DNA from: Spirogloea muscicola
Taxonomy: Eukaryota > Streptophyta > Zygnematophyceae > Spirogloeales > Spirogloeaceae
Direction: 5' to 3'
Length of the DNA stretch: 36,922 nucleotides
Assembly: GCA_009602725.1 (NCBI GenBank)
Contig: WELB01000036.1
Coordinates: forward strand, 148,845 to 185,766
Part shown: piece by piece, positions 14,661 through 27,000 of the stretch
Numbering within the stretch: position 1 is the first letter of the stretch
Layout of the letters: the number at the start of each line of letters is the position of its first letter
The notes under the pieces: model-generated
Databases searched by the model: none
What the model saw: only the letters and a program-made list of their open reading frames with translations
Told to the model about the DNA's origin: nothing
Translations under genes and position numbers: made by a program

Positions 14661-16140
14661 GAGACTCTCACGGCCCAACGAGACGGGCGGGGAGGTCACC
14701 CACCCCGACCCGCCGATTCACCATATTACAATATTCAACACTAATCACTCCTGGGATGCGGAGCGGCCATCCCTCGAGATCAATTTGTTCCCTGAGTGGA
14801 ATCGTCCATCTCTTCCAGAACTTGTCATTCTTCTACGGGCTGTCACAGCTCTGGCCCACTTTGAAGAGCTTCTTCTTCTCCTTCTGAGCTCCTATTAGTA
14901 GTCACTCTGTGTAGCTTTAAAGTTGCACTCTCCAGCCCCTTTGGACCATGTCCAATACTGTTAGGCAGGCCTCACAACCATCGCCCCCTTGCAAAGAGCT
15001 TCTTCGCTTATCGAATCGATCAGAGCTGACAATCCTCAATATCGCACCTTTTAATGATTCTCAACAGACCACTTTCTCCAGTGTCCTTAGCTGGCCGTCA
15101 GCCCCTCTCCATGAAAGCAGCAAACCGCCCCTAGTCCAGCGGTACTGAGTCCGATCCGCTTATGGAGGCGGATGCAGATCATCCTAGCACAGGCTCCGCC
15201 CGCATTCAGGGTGAGTGGCAGCAGGACCTGCACCAGCGCAGTAGAGCAAGAACCCCTCAGGTTCAGAATTGAGCCCAATGAGCTGAGACACCCCTCTGAG
15301 AGTGCAGCCCACTGAACTGATAGAAACTGTCCCCAGCCCAAGTCGTGAGTTCTCTTTGTATAATACCAGTCGACATCCTTTTGAGCTTTTTGTTTCATTT
15401 GCAGACATCGACAGAGTTCCTCTATCCTCTTGCAAGATATACCAGACAGATCAGTCAAGAGTACACCAGTCGAGGACAAGCAAGCCCATGGATTGCAACA
15501 TGCACTCCATGGCTGGCAGGTAGTGCCTTGCCAACCTGCTGCGTAGACACTACTTCCAGGTTGTGCTATGATTCCCTTGCTGATAATTGCTCAGTCCAAA
15601 CGAGCCTGCACATGTTGTGAAGATACAAGAAATTGCTTTGTGAGGCTATCAATATGGCAAAAACAAGGGCTGTCAGCTTTGTGGGCTGTTCTCCCTGTGG
15701 TCACAATACTGGTATTAGTAGTACACCAATTAAAAAGGACTCATGCACCTACAACAACCAGATTACTCCAAGACCTCAAACGGGCAGGCTTTGCGGAACC
15801 ATCACGGATGCCCACAGGTGGCGGATGTCCCGCTTCATACCTCGTATGCCCAGCTTAGGAGGTTGCTTTATCATGCTGCAGACTGCCTCTTGGACTCGTC
15901 CAAGGATGCGAACCCCCAGGCTTTTAGCGCTAAAGTCGCGGCTCGAGCTGCGTGGGTGTTGGAAGGGCCTGCCCGCTGAGCCACGCGTGATGGAGCTCGG
16001 CAAGAGCAACCTCCTCATCCACACAATCCTCTGCAGACAATTTCCTTGTTGTCATCATCTCAAAAGAAGAATGACACGGCTGTAAGCTGAGATGGCAAAG
16101 TAGATATTGTGACGGCAAGTTGCAAGCATTACAGCGCTGA
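14661..16140. other. Region without a supported gene
   Basis: About 1.5 kb in which I cannot support a gene. A weak hairpin-like remnant is at 14837-14853, and the repeat partner 15172-15225 lies here. A plus-strand frame at 15743-15979 (78 codons, reading LHTSYAQLRRLLYHAADCLL and FSAKVAARAAWVL before TGA) has a protein-like, helical composition and could be the last exon of an unrecognised gene, but no neighbouring exon could be joined to it. Confidence 0.4.
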
Positions 16141-16141
16141 G

Positions 16142-19100
16142 TTACTGCTTCTGAGATTTGAATTCTTGAGCTGAAGAATACATAGTCATGGTTGTGGGCT
16201 TCCCCACAAGGTTAAAGCTTGTATAAGAGCATGGGCACCCACCTTCAAGCGGCACAACATTGCCATCGCCACCGGGCTCCTCATTCGGTAGCGCTAAGGC
16301 CGCCAGCCGGCACAGGAGCTCGATACCATGGGGCAGGACGATGGTGGCGTGCGGCCACAGCAGCCTCTCCTCTGTCTCCGACCTTGGCGTCCAGCACCGC
16401 GGACTGCTAGCCAAGCTCCCCCAATTGGGCCCAACCGAACAAGCAATGACCAGCTGATTGAGGAGCAGCCGGCTTGCAGCTGCTGACATCTGGTGGCGGT
16501 CACTAGCGCCAGCAGATAGCTGCTGCCGCTTTGACGATCTCCCTGCCTCAGAGGGCAGCTCCTTTAGGCACCGCCCAAGTGCGTCAGCAAGCTCTGCCTC
16601 CCTCTGCAGGATGTCCTCAAAGCCTGGGCTGCTGGCGGCTGCAGCCCTCACATCACTCAACACCTCCCCTAACTCCAACATCACGGCCAGTGGTAATTCC
16701 TGCGGCACGTTAGACCCATGACTGGCACGCGACTGGTCATCGTTGCCGTCAGCAGTTGTCGTTTCCCTTGTGATTGACCGGATGCTGCAGTGAATGCGCC
16801 GCTGGAGGTCAGCCTTTGCATGGGGTTTTCCCATTGTCGCATCCCTTGGCTCTGGGACTACTCCATCCAGCCTCTGCAGCTCGGCCTCCATGTTTGCTGG
16901 CGAGTAGCCGAGCCGATGCCAGTGCTGCGCAAGGTTGCTGTAGTCCTTCGGAAGCGCCACGGTGCAGCTGCGGAGCGATGGCGGCAGCTGCTCCAGATGA
17001 AGCTGGACAACAAGCTCCCGCCTGTTGCAGCAAAGCAATCATCATCACCTGGTGCGGACCCCCAGAGTTCCATACTTTAACACAGACCAAGAAGACATGT
17101 ATCACATCACATTCTATGCCTGCATCTGCCACTATCAGTGACAGTAATTAGTGCAGATAGCGAACTTGGTATTGCTGTACATGCCACTACGACAGGCAGC
17201 TCACAATGTCACGGGCTCCTTCACATCCTCAAGGACTTGCTGAAGTCTAGCCTCAAGCTTTGAGGCTGCGTCAACCCTGTTGTGGCATGATCAAGGTGGC
17301 CTGCCTTCCTTTTCCTCGCAAGTGCGCTCGGTGGCAGATGGTGGTCAGCGCATGACCTGTCTTCATGTCTATATCATAAGTCAAGGTCACATTCCAATTT
17401 CGTACAGCACGTGATGCTATTGAAGTGTCACATGGAAGCAATACAAACGGTGCAGGTAAACTGGACTGATTTCAGCTGATACAATCCACAACACTTGGAA
17501 ACTCCTGCTGTGGCCTTGTGGGAAACGATGACGCCCGTGCAAGATCTGAGGATCACAAACCACAGCAGCCGCGCATCTTAGGTTGAATGCCAATTCGAAT
17601 TCGAGAGCCATTGAGCTGCATCAAGCATGTATCAACTTTTGACAGGACGCCAGCTTCTCAAACAGCACAGATGGCTGCGCTGCTATTCGTAGGCGCATAC
17701 CTTGCAAAGCTTCCGTCACTTTGTCCATCTTCAATTGTGCACAAGCATCAATGCAGTCAGTCTGCTTGCTGAGACCGCGCCGAATTTTATGGGCCTCCAG
17801 GGCTGCAACAAACTCCTGGGTCACCAGTCGGCCACGACTGGATGAAAGTCTCAAGATGGCAACACTGCTGGCACTGGGCGCAAGCGCAACTCCAGCCAGT
17901 CGCTGCTTCGCCATGGACTCCGGCCCCTCCAGGACTTGGTTGCCAGGTGCCTCCAACAATCTGTCCACCGTGGAAGTAGGGCTTGCAATCAGGACGGCAG
18001 GTCCCTTCTGTAAATGTTTGGACGATACGTCCACAGCGCCTTCTGGCCTGATTGAGGTGTACGGGAAGCAGCTGACTCTTCCAGAGACAAGCGAAGCTGC
18101 AACAATCATATAACCTGTGCAAGCAAAGAACATGGATTGATAAGCAAAACGGAGAGTTGTGACTTAAGCCTTCACCTCCTCTAGAAAGGCTATTGCTTGG
18201 TCAAGTGCTCAGTAAGGTCTACTAAGCAACACCAGTTGCAGATGCAATGCTGCGTCTCATGCATGGCTTCCACAATTGGCTGAACCATACAGACTACTTT
18301 CACAAAAATTCAGCCATCTCCAGAAGAAAATTGGTGCAGCTTTGGGTTGACATGAATATAGATCTTTCTTGCAATGAGCAGATGTGGGGTAACGGTCTAG
18401 GCTCATGGACCACGTTTGTCTCTAAGAGGCTTCCGACCGGGATTGCCACATCGCCACACTCGTCAGTATATTTCAGAAGCAGGGCATTACTGTGGCGGCC
18501 ATGACAGCAGCTCGCTGCCAATTCGTCTTGCTAGCAGTGAGCATCTTTGTGTAACATCGGCATGACGGAGGATGAAAAGAAGTTGGGGTGGCTCGTCCAT
18601 GAAGTGCTCCCACTAGGTACCATGCCACAGACTCAATGCCTCAGATCAAGGAAAGCAATGACGTTCATTGAAAGCGTCCCAATCAGCTTCTGCATTTGAG
18701 CGTTCAGCTCTGGAATTGCTATTGCCAAATTAATAATAAACCTTTGACTACAAGGACGTGCAGAACTTGATAAGGTAAGGAGGTTGGTGAAGGTGAGGAG
18801 TTTTGGAAGACCTGGAGCATGGCTGCTTGGGGCTGCCGAACGTCGAAGAGCATCACGTGCGAGGCGTCTGCTACAGCAAAGTGGAAGCCACTGCCGCCAA
18901 CGAGGGGACTGGACGTCGCCAGGGACCAGAGTCTTTCTCGCGGCGACCACGACAGGCTGAAAGCATGGAGCCTGGCAGCGTCCACGAGGCACCGGATTGA
19001 CGAGCCTGCTTGGCAACACGAGGCAGGGTGATTGACAGATTGCTGGTTAAGTATCAGCGAGCTGAAGGTGCAGATGCCATCCTGTCAAGACACTGCGGAG

Positions 19101-22023
19101 CAGACTCCTGGACAGTAAGTACGCTATTCAGCACACATGTAACATTGACAAGCTGGAGCTTTGTACACAAGGGTTTGGAGTTTAGCGTTAGCGACTATGT
19201 TTTAGGGTTTGTGTTTCAGGGGTTCGGGCTAGGGCTAGGGTTAGGTTTAGGTTTAAGCTGCAAGCTGTGGAATCTGTGTGTACCTCCAAGGCCATCCTTC
19301 ACATTGACCAGGTACACATGGCGCTGTGACGCCACGAGCAGCGTCTTGGAGTGCCCGCCGTACTCGCAGTGCCACCAGCCTTGTGCTGCAGGCAAGAGCC
19401 CTGACGCATTCTCCACCGATGCAGCCACACCCGCCTGGCTGCCAATGCACATGTCCTCCGCTGAAGCCACGGGAATGTGTGCAGCCTCAAGCAGGCCGGC
19501 GCTTGTTCCCCGACGAAATCTTAGGAGGTGCAATGAGCCATCATCAAGCACAAAAGCTGTCTCTGTGCCCGGGAAGTACGGATTCCACGCCACCTGCATG
19601 CACGTGTCGGAAATGTGTTAGAGAATAGACTGTCTTGTGTCAAGACATGGGTTTAATTTTGTACTACTGTTCACACTGTGAACATTGAACATACAACTGT
19701 GAACTAAGATCATGGTGCACTCTGACATAAGGAACACGTAAGCCAGCTACACAAATGATCAAGTGACAGCTTGCCTGATAACTTCTACTTAAAAGGACGT
19801 ATGCCTGAAAACCTCTACTCCACTGACGCACTAAGCATTATGTCAAGTACAGGTGCTTCCAGATCTTTGCCATTTTACCAACTTAATTCTCACATCCCTA
19901 CACAAGAACTTAGTGGTAGCACCTCCAGATCAGCATCAACAGAGTCTGCAGGACACTTCCTTCTGATTGGCAATCTCAACTGCAGGGTGCTCTCACTTTG
20001 TTGTGAAGGAGTTACCAAGAACCCTGACATGCTTAAGCACGTCCTTCCTTACAGACCTGGACCTTATCCAACCAACCAAATATCAAACAGATGACAAACT
20101 TCAGCCAGGATAGTCCTGCTTTTCCAACATAGCAGGTTCAATTTGGCAGGTTCACAGCCACCAGTCTACTGTGATCGAACCTGGGGTGTGGTCAGAATGC
20201 AGAATAAGGGTCCAAGTATCTATGCATCTTGACTTGCCTTCCAACACAAATATTGTGTTGCAAGACATTGAGGTAACAGGCAAAGGGTACTGGATCTAGC
20301 AGGTCGGAGATTGCATTGACCAATACTATCTCCAACACGTACTTGACCACGTACTTGGTGACACTTATTGGACTTGGAACATGACATCCTAGGCCATTTC
20401 AGACTCCCATTCAACAACCAAGTGTTCAGCAAAGCACAGAAAGCACACTCTGCATCCAAGATGACTACATCCAGACAGTGCATAAGCAGTTGACGCTGAT
20501 CAAGAGGTACCACTACTTAAGCCCAGGTCGGAAATACAGATGCTGACCCTGCTGCCAATACATGTAGGAGCATGAGATCTGAGCCAATCCTTTCGAGCCT
20601 AATAAAGAACTTCATGGATGGGAAGCTTACATGGCATGGGCACCTCGAAAACCTCGCATCCACAATCAGCTCAATCTCGCTGCCAGCTTCCTGTTGGAGG
20701 TGGCAACATAACCGCCGTAGCCCAACTGAGAAGTTGGGCTGCAACTTTGGCAAATACTAGCTAATGGAGGTGGAGAGGCAGGGGAAGAGAGAAGAGACTA
20801 GGGAGGTGATTTGCTCTAGCAACTCTGCTGACCAAGGTGCAGGATGGTGCTCGAGTGCTCTTGATGGACTGAGCAGGCTGATGGACCAGAAAAGCTCAAG
20901 AACCGTGGGAGTGGCCCTTATGCGGAGCTATCCAAGGCACTTGCAGCTGACAGATGCTAGGAGTATGCATCCTATATGCAGGATGCAAAGAATCTACTCT
21001 ACTCACCTTTGGTGACAATCGGAATACCTTAATGGTTGACAACGTCCGGGCAGCAATGAGAGTCGTCGTAAGGCTTGCTGACTTGCCATCACCTGCTACA
21101 GCGGCGAGCTTCTCGACCGAGCAATGCATCCGCAGAGTACAGTCAGAGGTGCTGCCAACTCGCAGCAACTATCTCAAGGCAAGCGACAGTAAATGTGAGG
21201 CAGCAGGAATCATCTACAACAATTGGGCCAAACTGCATCCCGATGGTCCTGGTGAAGGGCGTGCCACGGCTAAACGCACTTTGACAATGTATCCAAGAGC
21301 GTTACATTTACTTATCAGCAAGTGTGGCCATGCTAGTGTACTGGTAATAGACATTAATCAGATATGTGTCGTCACTGTCATTGGCCATGTGCTGGTGTGC
21401 TGCAAGAGCTGTGCAAGGATTAGGGTTTCAAGTTTAGGGTGTGGGGGTTTAGGAATTAGAGTATTCTGTTTAGTTATTAAGGGTTAAGGGTTCAGTGTTT
21501 AGGATCTAGGGTTCAGTGCATATCCACCTGCTTGATTGGCTGGTCCAGCGGCCCCGTGAGCGCATAGTGGCCAGGCGGCGACGTGCGAAGTGGCTGCACC
21601 ACGCGCTGGCTGCCGCTTGCAGTTTTTGCCGACCATACTGGTGGCGTCCTTAGAAGAGGCGGCTCTGCTGCCTCTCCAACAGAGTCGCCGCTGGACTGCA
21701 CCACCCCTCCTTGATGAACCGCTGACTCCTTCCTGCCCTCGCTGCCGTTGTCACTGCTGCTGCCGCTTCCCTCGCCACTCTCCTCCACGTCCTCCTCTCC
21801 GCCGTCGTCACTGTCACCATCTCCTCCATTGAGCTCCCTGCTGCTCTCCCCCTCCTTCATCGCCACTGCCGCGACCTCCACCGTTTTTGTGTCCACATTG
21901 GCATTCTCGTGCTGCACCGCCCGCCAGTTCCCGCCATCGTCCCTCCAGCAGCGGGCCCCCCCGAGCTGCGCGCCGTTGCGCCCCGTGGGGAAGTACACGT
22001 GGAGGTCCCCGCTGGACGCCTGC
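16142..22023 (-). CDS. Multi-exon gene, possible TAF1C-like propeller protein (approximate model)
   Basis: Minus-strand segments with protein-like character and plausible splice sites occur in order. One from about 22023 begins ASSGDLHVYFPTGRNG and then has an Asp/Glu/Ser-rich stretch. Next come one near 21270-21180 (RGTPFTRTIGMQFGPIVVDD), one near 21110-21010, and 19593-19284 (VAWNPYFPGTETAFVLDDGS, HSKTLLVASQRHVYLVNVK). They are followed by ~19010-18812 (SWSPRERLWSLATSS, FHFAVADASHVMLFDVRQP), 18114-17701 (GYMIVAASLVSG) and ~17030-16142 (LVVQLHLEQLPPSLRS). The W-x-P, LLVAS...VYLVN and FAVADASHVMLFDVRQP patterns recall the beta-propeller of the RNA polymerase I selectivity factor subunit TAF1C. 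That is family-level inference only. Exon ends are approximate, and some predicted phases do not match, so the gene may be partly decayed. It could be another WD-like protein. Confidence 0.35.
19170..19258 (+). repeat. Degenerate telomere-like (TTTAGGG) tract
   Basis: GGGTTTGGAGTTTAGCG, TTTTAGGGTTTGTG, GGGCTAGGGCTAGGGTTAGG and TTTAGGTTTAAG form a degenerate array. It lies just beyond the donor end of the minus-strand exon ending at 19284, that is, inside an intron of the proposed minus-strand gene. Confidence 0.7.
19621..20950. other. Region without a supported gene
   Basis: About 1.3 kb between the exon at 19593-19284 and the next upstream candidate exon near 21.0 kb. Base composition is lower in GC than its surroundings and open frames are short. 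It is best read as a long intron of the minus-strand gene, or as sequence inserted into it. Nothing else is recognised. Confidence 0.4.
21419..21517 (+). repeat. Degenerate telomere-like tract
   Basis: TTAGGGTTTCAAGTTTAGGG, GGGGGTTTAGGAATTAG, AAGGGTTAAGGGTTCAG and TTTAGGATCTAGGGTTCAG give a ~100-base run of decayed TTTAGGG motifs between two exons of the proposed minus-strand gene. Confidence 0.7.
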
Positions 22024-22263
22024 AGAGAGGTGACTTGACACGCCGGCTCAGCCGCCGTCTAAGCATGGCCCCATGGCAGGGGCTCACTGCCAATGTGGGT
22101 CCCTACTCTGCTCAGACTTCTCAGTAGCTATCACCATGAAGGCTAGAAGGGACTGGGGCCTCAGGAGCTTCAGGAGCTTCAGAAGCTCCATGTCCTAGTG
22201 CAATTACTCAGGGGTTGCGATAATAGCATACGTACAGCTTAATCCAAGCTGTGAACCAGAATG

Positions 22264-22297
22264 CAGAATGGATGAACCAGATGGTTCATCCATTCTG
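22264..22297. repeat. Perfect 16-bp-arm palindrome
   Basis: CAGAATGGATGAACCA, then GA, then the exact complement TGGTTCATCCATTCTG. With a two-base centre, this 34-base structure would extrude as a cruciform or tight hairpin. It lies between the proposed minus-strand exons and an unassigned upstream block. Confidence 0.9.
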
Positions 22298-22320
22298 ACT
22301 TACACTAGGTTCTGACACCT

Positions 22321-22790
22321 TCATGACTTTGCCTGATCCATCCTACCATCCGATCCTGACTTTGATATGTGATCCAGCCTCATGCTCCAGTAGATGTACT
22401 CCTCAAATGCTACATCGAGCGGCAAACACGACAGGCTGAAGATGAAGCAACGCCATGCTGCTGCTGCGGGTAGTGCGGCGAAGAGGAGCACCTGGATGGA
22501 CTGCAGGCAGCAGCCGGCCAGGGGGTCACCGTCCAGCGCGGAGCGGGTGCGCAGCGCCGCGTCCTCCGCCACCAGGCCCAGCAGGAGGTGCAGCGGGACG
22601 TTCACCCCCGGGAAGCTCGCCAGCACGCTCTCGGCTACCTGCGAGCGCAGCAGGCGAAGCAGGGTCTAGGCTTATGCATAAGGTACCAAATGCACGGATA
22701 AGGGTAAGGGCTTGATTCTCGAGGGTTCAAGTACAGGTCGGGATCCACAGCTTCGAGGAATTTCCCAACGTAACGGACGCGACGGGCTGG
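22321..22790 (-). CDS. Unassigned minus-strand exons
   Basis: Minus-strand frames here read RRVRYVGKFLEAVDPDLYL (about 22790-22730), then TLLRLLRSQVAESVLASFPG through VPLHLLLGLVAEDAALRTRS (about 22670-22540), then LQSIQVLLFAALPAAAAW and a FEEYIYW segment (22500-22380). The composition is protein-like, with a possible hydrophobic segment, and candidate splice signals exist (CATAAGCCTAG acceptor, ATCCAG-GTGCTC donor). Phases do not join cleanly. They could be 5' exons of the minus-strand gene downstream or a separate gene. I do not recognise the family. Confidence 0.25.
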
Positions 22791-22799
22791 GCGCCGCGG

Positions 22800-24008
22800 A
22801 AGCCGGGACGTCCGGGCCGGGAGGACCTGTAGGGGCTCACCAGGCGCGGGTCGCCCTGTGGGGGCCCGGCGCTCGGCGGGCGCAGGTCCGCGCCGGTGAC
22901 GAGCAGCTGCACGGGGGGCGCGGCCGGCGCCAGGCTCGGCACCGGCGTGGCCGCCATGCCATCTGCGGGCGCAGCGGGGCTGAAGTCGCGGCTCTCGGCA
23001 GCCTCGCTCCCACGTCGGCAACGGGCCGGCGGCGATGGGCCTGAAGAGGCCGCGGAAGAGGCGGCGGCGGGGGCGGCGGAATTGGCGGCGGTGAGAGCAG
23101 CAGTAGCGGCGACGGCGGCGGAAAAGGCGCCGGCGAGAGCGGCGGTAGTGGAGGCGGCGGAGGCGGCAATTTGAGAGCACAGCAACCTAACCCTAAAACG
23201 AGTCCAAGTGGCAAGGAGGCCGCGCCACGTGGCGACACTGCCACGTGGTGACGCGTGCTCGACGCGAACGCGGACGTGAGCATTGTCACGGCAGCGGACG
23301 CAGACGTGACAAGTCGGATCAGGTTGAAAATTTAAATACACTTCTGGTGTTGTTGTTAGCGTCCAACCTGATTACATCTGGGCAAGGATATCGTAGGAGG
23401 CAGTCGACGGCCCCAAACGTGTCATCGAAAGCCGCCGCCGGGTCACGTCCTCGTCGGCGGGGGCGTCGGCCTTGACGTCAGCGCCCTCCCCCCCCCCCCG
23501 NTCCCTCCCCGCCACACGCCCAAAGCCCTTTCCAGCCCCTCGCCTCCTGCAGCCCGTCTCCCGGCGCCGCCAGCCAGCAATCCGCCGGCTTCCTTCCGAG
23601 CTTCCTGCCCCACCATCCGCCTCTGGCAGGAGGTAACAGTATTCCGCTCTTATTACATTTTTTTGATGTTACATGGGTTGCACTTGGGAAAGTAATACCT
23701 ACAGCAGCTCGCCGAAATTCTGACTGCCTGTGCTGTTGGCTGAGCAGGCAGGCCTTGCTCCGTGGACCTCCGCTCCCCCTCGTTGTTTCCCAGCCCCTCT
23801 CCAGAAGCAGCAATGCTTTGCCCGTCACTCGGAGTGGACAAGTAGCCCTGCGCAGCTGCCCGCACCTGGCTTTGGTCTCCCACCTCTCCCTCACCTCTGC
23901 TCTTGCACAAAGCGCTCCGCCATTTTCAGGCAGCCAGGCCAGCTCGCTCTTCCACCCTCCTGGAAAACATTTCCTCCCACCACTTCTAGCTGTGGGCAGC
24001 ACGCAGCC
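22800..24008. promoter_or_regulatory. Intergenic region, possible divergent promoter
   Basis: This stretch separates minus-strand exons from the start of the plus-strand fusion gene. It contains a GGCGGC-rich block (23030-23170), a CCACGTGG palindrome near 23240, and a C-rich run with one N (about 23490-23502). A pyrimidine-rich segment then runs up to the ATG. Frames across it are low-complexity Ala/Pro/Arg and not credible. The plus-strand frame is open upstream of 24009 but has no in-frame ATG, so an N-terminal targeting extension cannot be shown. Confidence 0.4.
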
Positions 24009-27000
24009 ATGGGTGGCGATAAGCGCAAGACGTCGGACGTGTTCGTCAAGGCCCTAGAGAACGAGCGAATCGAGTGAGTCGGGGACGCAATCACACTGCT
24101 CCTGCTCGCCACTCTCGTTGCCCACAAATGCCTGCTGCTCAGACTTCTGCAGGCGGCATGCTGAGCTGCTCCATGCCGCGTGAAAACATTGGTGCAGGTG
24201 CATTTTTGGCATACCCGGCGAGGAGAACATGGACCTTCTGGACTCGCTGCAGAGCTCGACCATCAAGCTGATTGTGACGCGGCACGAGCAGGCGGCGGGC
24301 TTCATGGCCGCCACCGTCGGCCGCCTGACAGGCCAGTGTGGCGTCTGCCTCTCCACGCTCGGCCCTGGCGCGACCAACTTCACGACCGCCGCTGCTTATG
24401 CTCAGCTCGCCGGCTTCCCAATGGTCGGCCGCCCACCTCAACTCGAGCACCTTGCCGGCTGCCGCGCCAAGCTGAGACGCCCACATTGCATCAGTGCGGC
24501 GACGGCTCTCCTCGTCGCCCCGACACCCCTGACGAGGTCTCGGCTGGTGGGACGAGCGCAGATGATGATCACGGGTCAGAAGCCAATACGGAAGAGCAAG
24601 CAGGGCTCATTTCAGATCGTAGATATTGTTGAGAATCTGCGACCCATCACCAAGGTGCGAGGTGCCACCGCCCTCTTAACTACGCCTGACGGGTAGTTAG
24701 TGTTCAATCTACAATGTCTAGACAAACAAGCTATTTGCATCTCCCATTTGTGCACCTCAGAGAACCTGGATTGGCATAAGTGACAGTGGGCCTGAATCGA
24801 AGCCGGCGACCGGCCTGCTTCTCCTGCTGCAGTATACGCGGCAGATTGCTGACGGCGACCTGGTGCCGTCGCTCGTACGAGAGGCGGCGCGGCTGTCCGT
24901 GGAGGAGCGGCCTGGGGCGGTGCACCTGGAGCTCCCAGAGGACATTGCAAGCACGCTCACCGACGCCGAGCTCTTTCCGGTGCACCAGGTCCGGCGACCT
25001 GTCGCCGAGGAGAAGGCCATTGCTAAGGCTGTCGCGATGATCGAGGCCGCCCAGCGCCCGCTGCTCCTCATTGGCGCCGGCGCCAACCGCAAACTCACCC
25101 AGAAGATGTATGTTGGTGCAGCCATACTGCAGCTTAAGCTCTAAGGCTTCCGTTGGCTCCGCAGCCAAGCTCAACTTTTCAATGCATAATCTGCATTGAA
25201 GAAAGGTCACTGTCACAGCAGGTTACGAGGCGATAAGCTCAGAGTGAAATTGCTAACAAGTAGTACTCACCGTCAAGTCTTTCTGATGGGGGTATGGTGT
25301 TCCCACTCTGCGATAATGTTAAGCTTCTTGCTGCTATTAGCTGGACACTAAGCAGTGCCCGAGTGGGACGCGCTCGTGGCCTTAAGGCTGTCACGAAATG
25401 GGCGCTCACTTTTGCTGCGGTGGGTGCTGATGGCGGCAGGCTGAGGCAATTCGTGGACCAGCTCGGCGTTCCCTTTGTCACGACGCAGATGGGCAAGGGC
25501 GTCGTCCCAGGTGATGCCTCGCTGACCGCTTCTCTGTCCCACATAAGCTGCCACGTCCAACTCAAGCATCAAGAAAGCCCGCGATCCTGCAGCGTGCACA
25601 AAGACCAAGAGTTCCCGAGTATGTGAGCTGAAGGGTCCTGGTGGACGGCACCGACTGAGCGTGCGCAGATTCGCACCCGCTGTGCCTTGGCTGCTGCGCG
25701 CTGTCCGCCAACGACTTCCCGCACCTGTGCTGCGAGACCGCGGATCTCATCATCAACATTGGCCACGACGTCGTTGAGAAGCCGCCCTTCATAATGAGGC
25801 AATGGCCACCCTCTCAAGCCAGCACACCTCCCTCTGGAAGTGAGGAGGTTGCTAGTTTCGTGAGTGTAGTGTGCCGTGCACAGAAAGCCCAATGTGTAGC
25901 CTGCAGGAAGGAGGTCCAGCAGGAGCTAATTGCCTGATATATATGAGGAAGATGTTCAATTGTCTTCCAGTTCATCTTGTGACAACCACCGTTGTGATAT
26001 GATGGGATCTTCAGGCACAATGAGCCGCCGATGGTGATTCACGTGAACTTCTATAGCGCCAAGGTAGACAATGTCTACTTCCCGCAGCTGGAGGTTGTTG
26101 GTGACATCGCCAACGCCGTCTGGCAGCTTACGAATCGCCTGGAGCCCCAGAGCCACTGGGACCATTCCTTCATGATGGGCGTGAGTGGACCTGGACATCT
26201 CAGAACTCTATTCACGCTAGTGAATAGAGTTCTGAGATTGTTGTCAAGCTGCTGCCTGCCTCCCCTTTGCCCCAAACAGCCTTGCAGTGCTATGCTTCTA
26301 CCTACGATGGGTGCAGGTTTGAAGAATCAAGCTTAGACTCCAATATGCAGCTGCAAGCTTAGCTTTTGACCTTGGAACTCTGAAAATCACCTTTTTTGAG
26401 ACAAACGCGAAGGTGAAGAAGGACTTTGAGGACTCACTTCGCAAGAACGTTGACAATCCGGCCTTTCCCCTCTCCCCACAGCGTGTTGTGGCCGACGTGA
26501 GGTGCTTATCGTCACAGCATTGTATCCTGACTTACCTAGCTTTAACCTCTCCACTGTATCTCCTGGTCCTACTGCGAGTCCACGTCCACGTTGGTCCTGA
26601 AGACAACACGCGTGTGCTGATTGTTCCCACCACATCAACCTGCGCAGGAGAGCACTCCCAGATGACGGTGTCGCCTGTCTGGACAACGGTAAGCTGGTGT
26701 TACCTCTCCTTCTGTCGGTGTGTGACTCTAAGAGCAGCAATGGCTTGCTGGCTTATTCTATACCAGAGGGGTTTGTCCTTTGAGCACTGCATGTGTCATT
26801 TTGTCTTTATCAGGAACTACTAGAGATCCTTGTCGCTGGAGCAGGCAGCAGGCTGGTCTGTGCTGATCCACCCTTTCATCTTGCTCTCTCTAATGCAGGC
26901 ATGTACAAAATCTACTTTGCTCGCTGCTACAAGGTTGGTGGGATATGAAACACAAGGCTTCTGGATTAGTGCTGCTCGCTCCACATGTTACCTACAGAAG

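Noticed and set aside
20954-21487. 177-residue plus-strand open frame
   Set aside because: It runs into the telomere-like tract, has no recognisable motif, and overlaps more protein-like minus-strand segments.
23730-24008. N-terminal extension of the fusion protein as a transit peptide
   Set aside because: The upstream frame is open and Ser/Ala/Pro-rich, but it has only a GTG and no in-frame ATG. The ATG at 24009 has a strong context and fits the family's N-terminus.
24424-24561. Reading intron 2 of the fusion gene as coding
   Set aside because: The 138-base segment is a multiple of three and free of stops, but it would insert 46 residues in the middle of a conserved motif ([10 protein letters not shown]) and has GT...AG ends.
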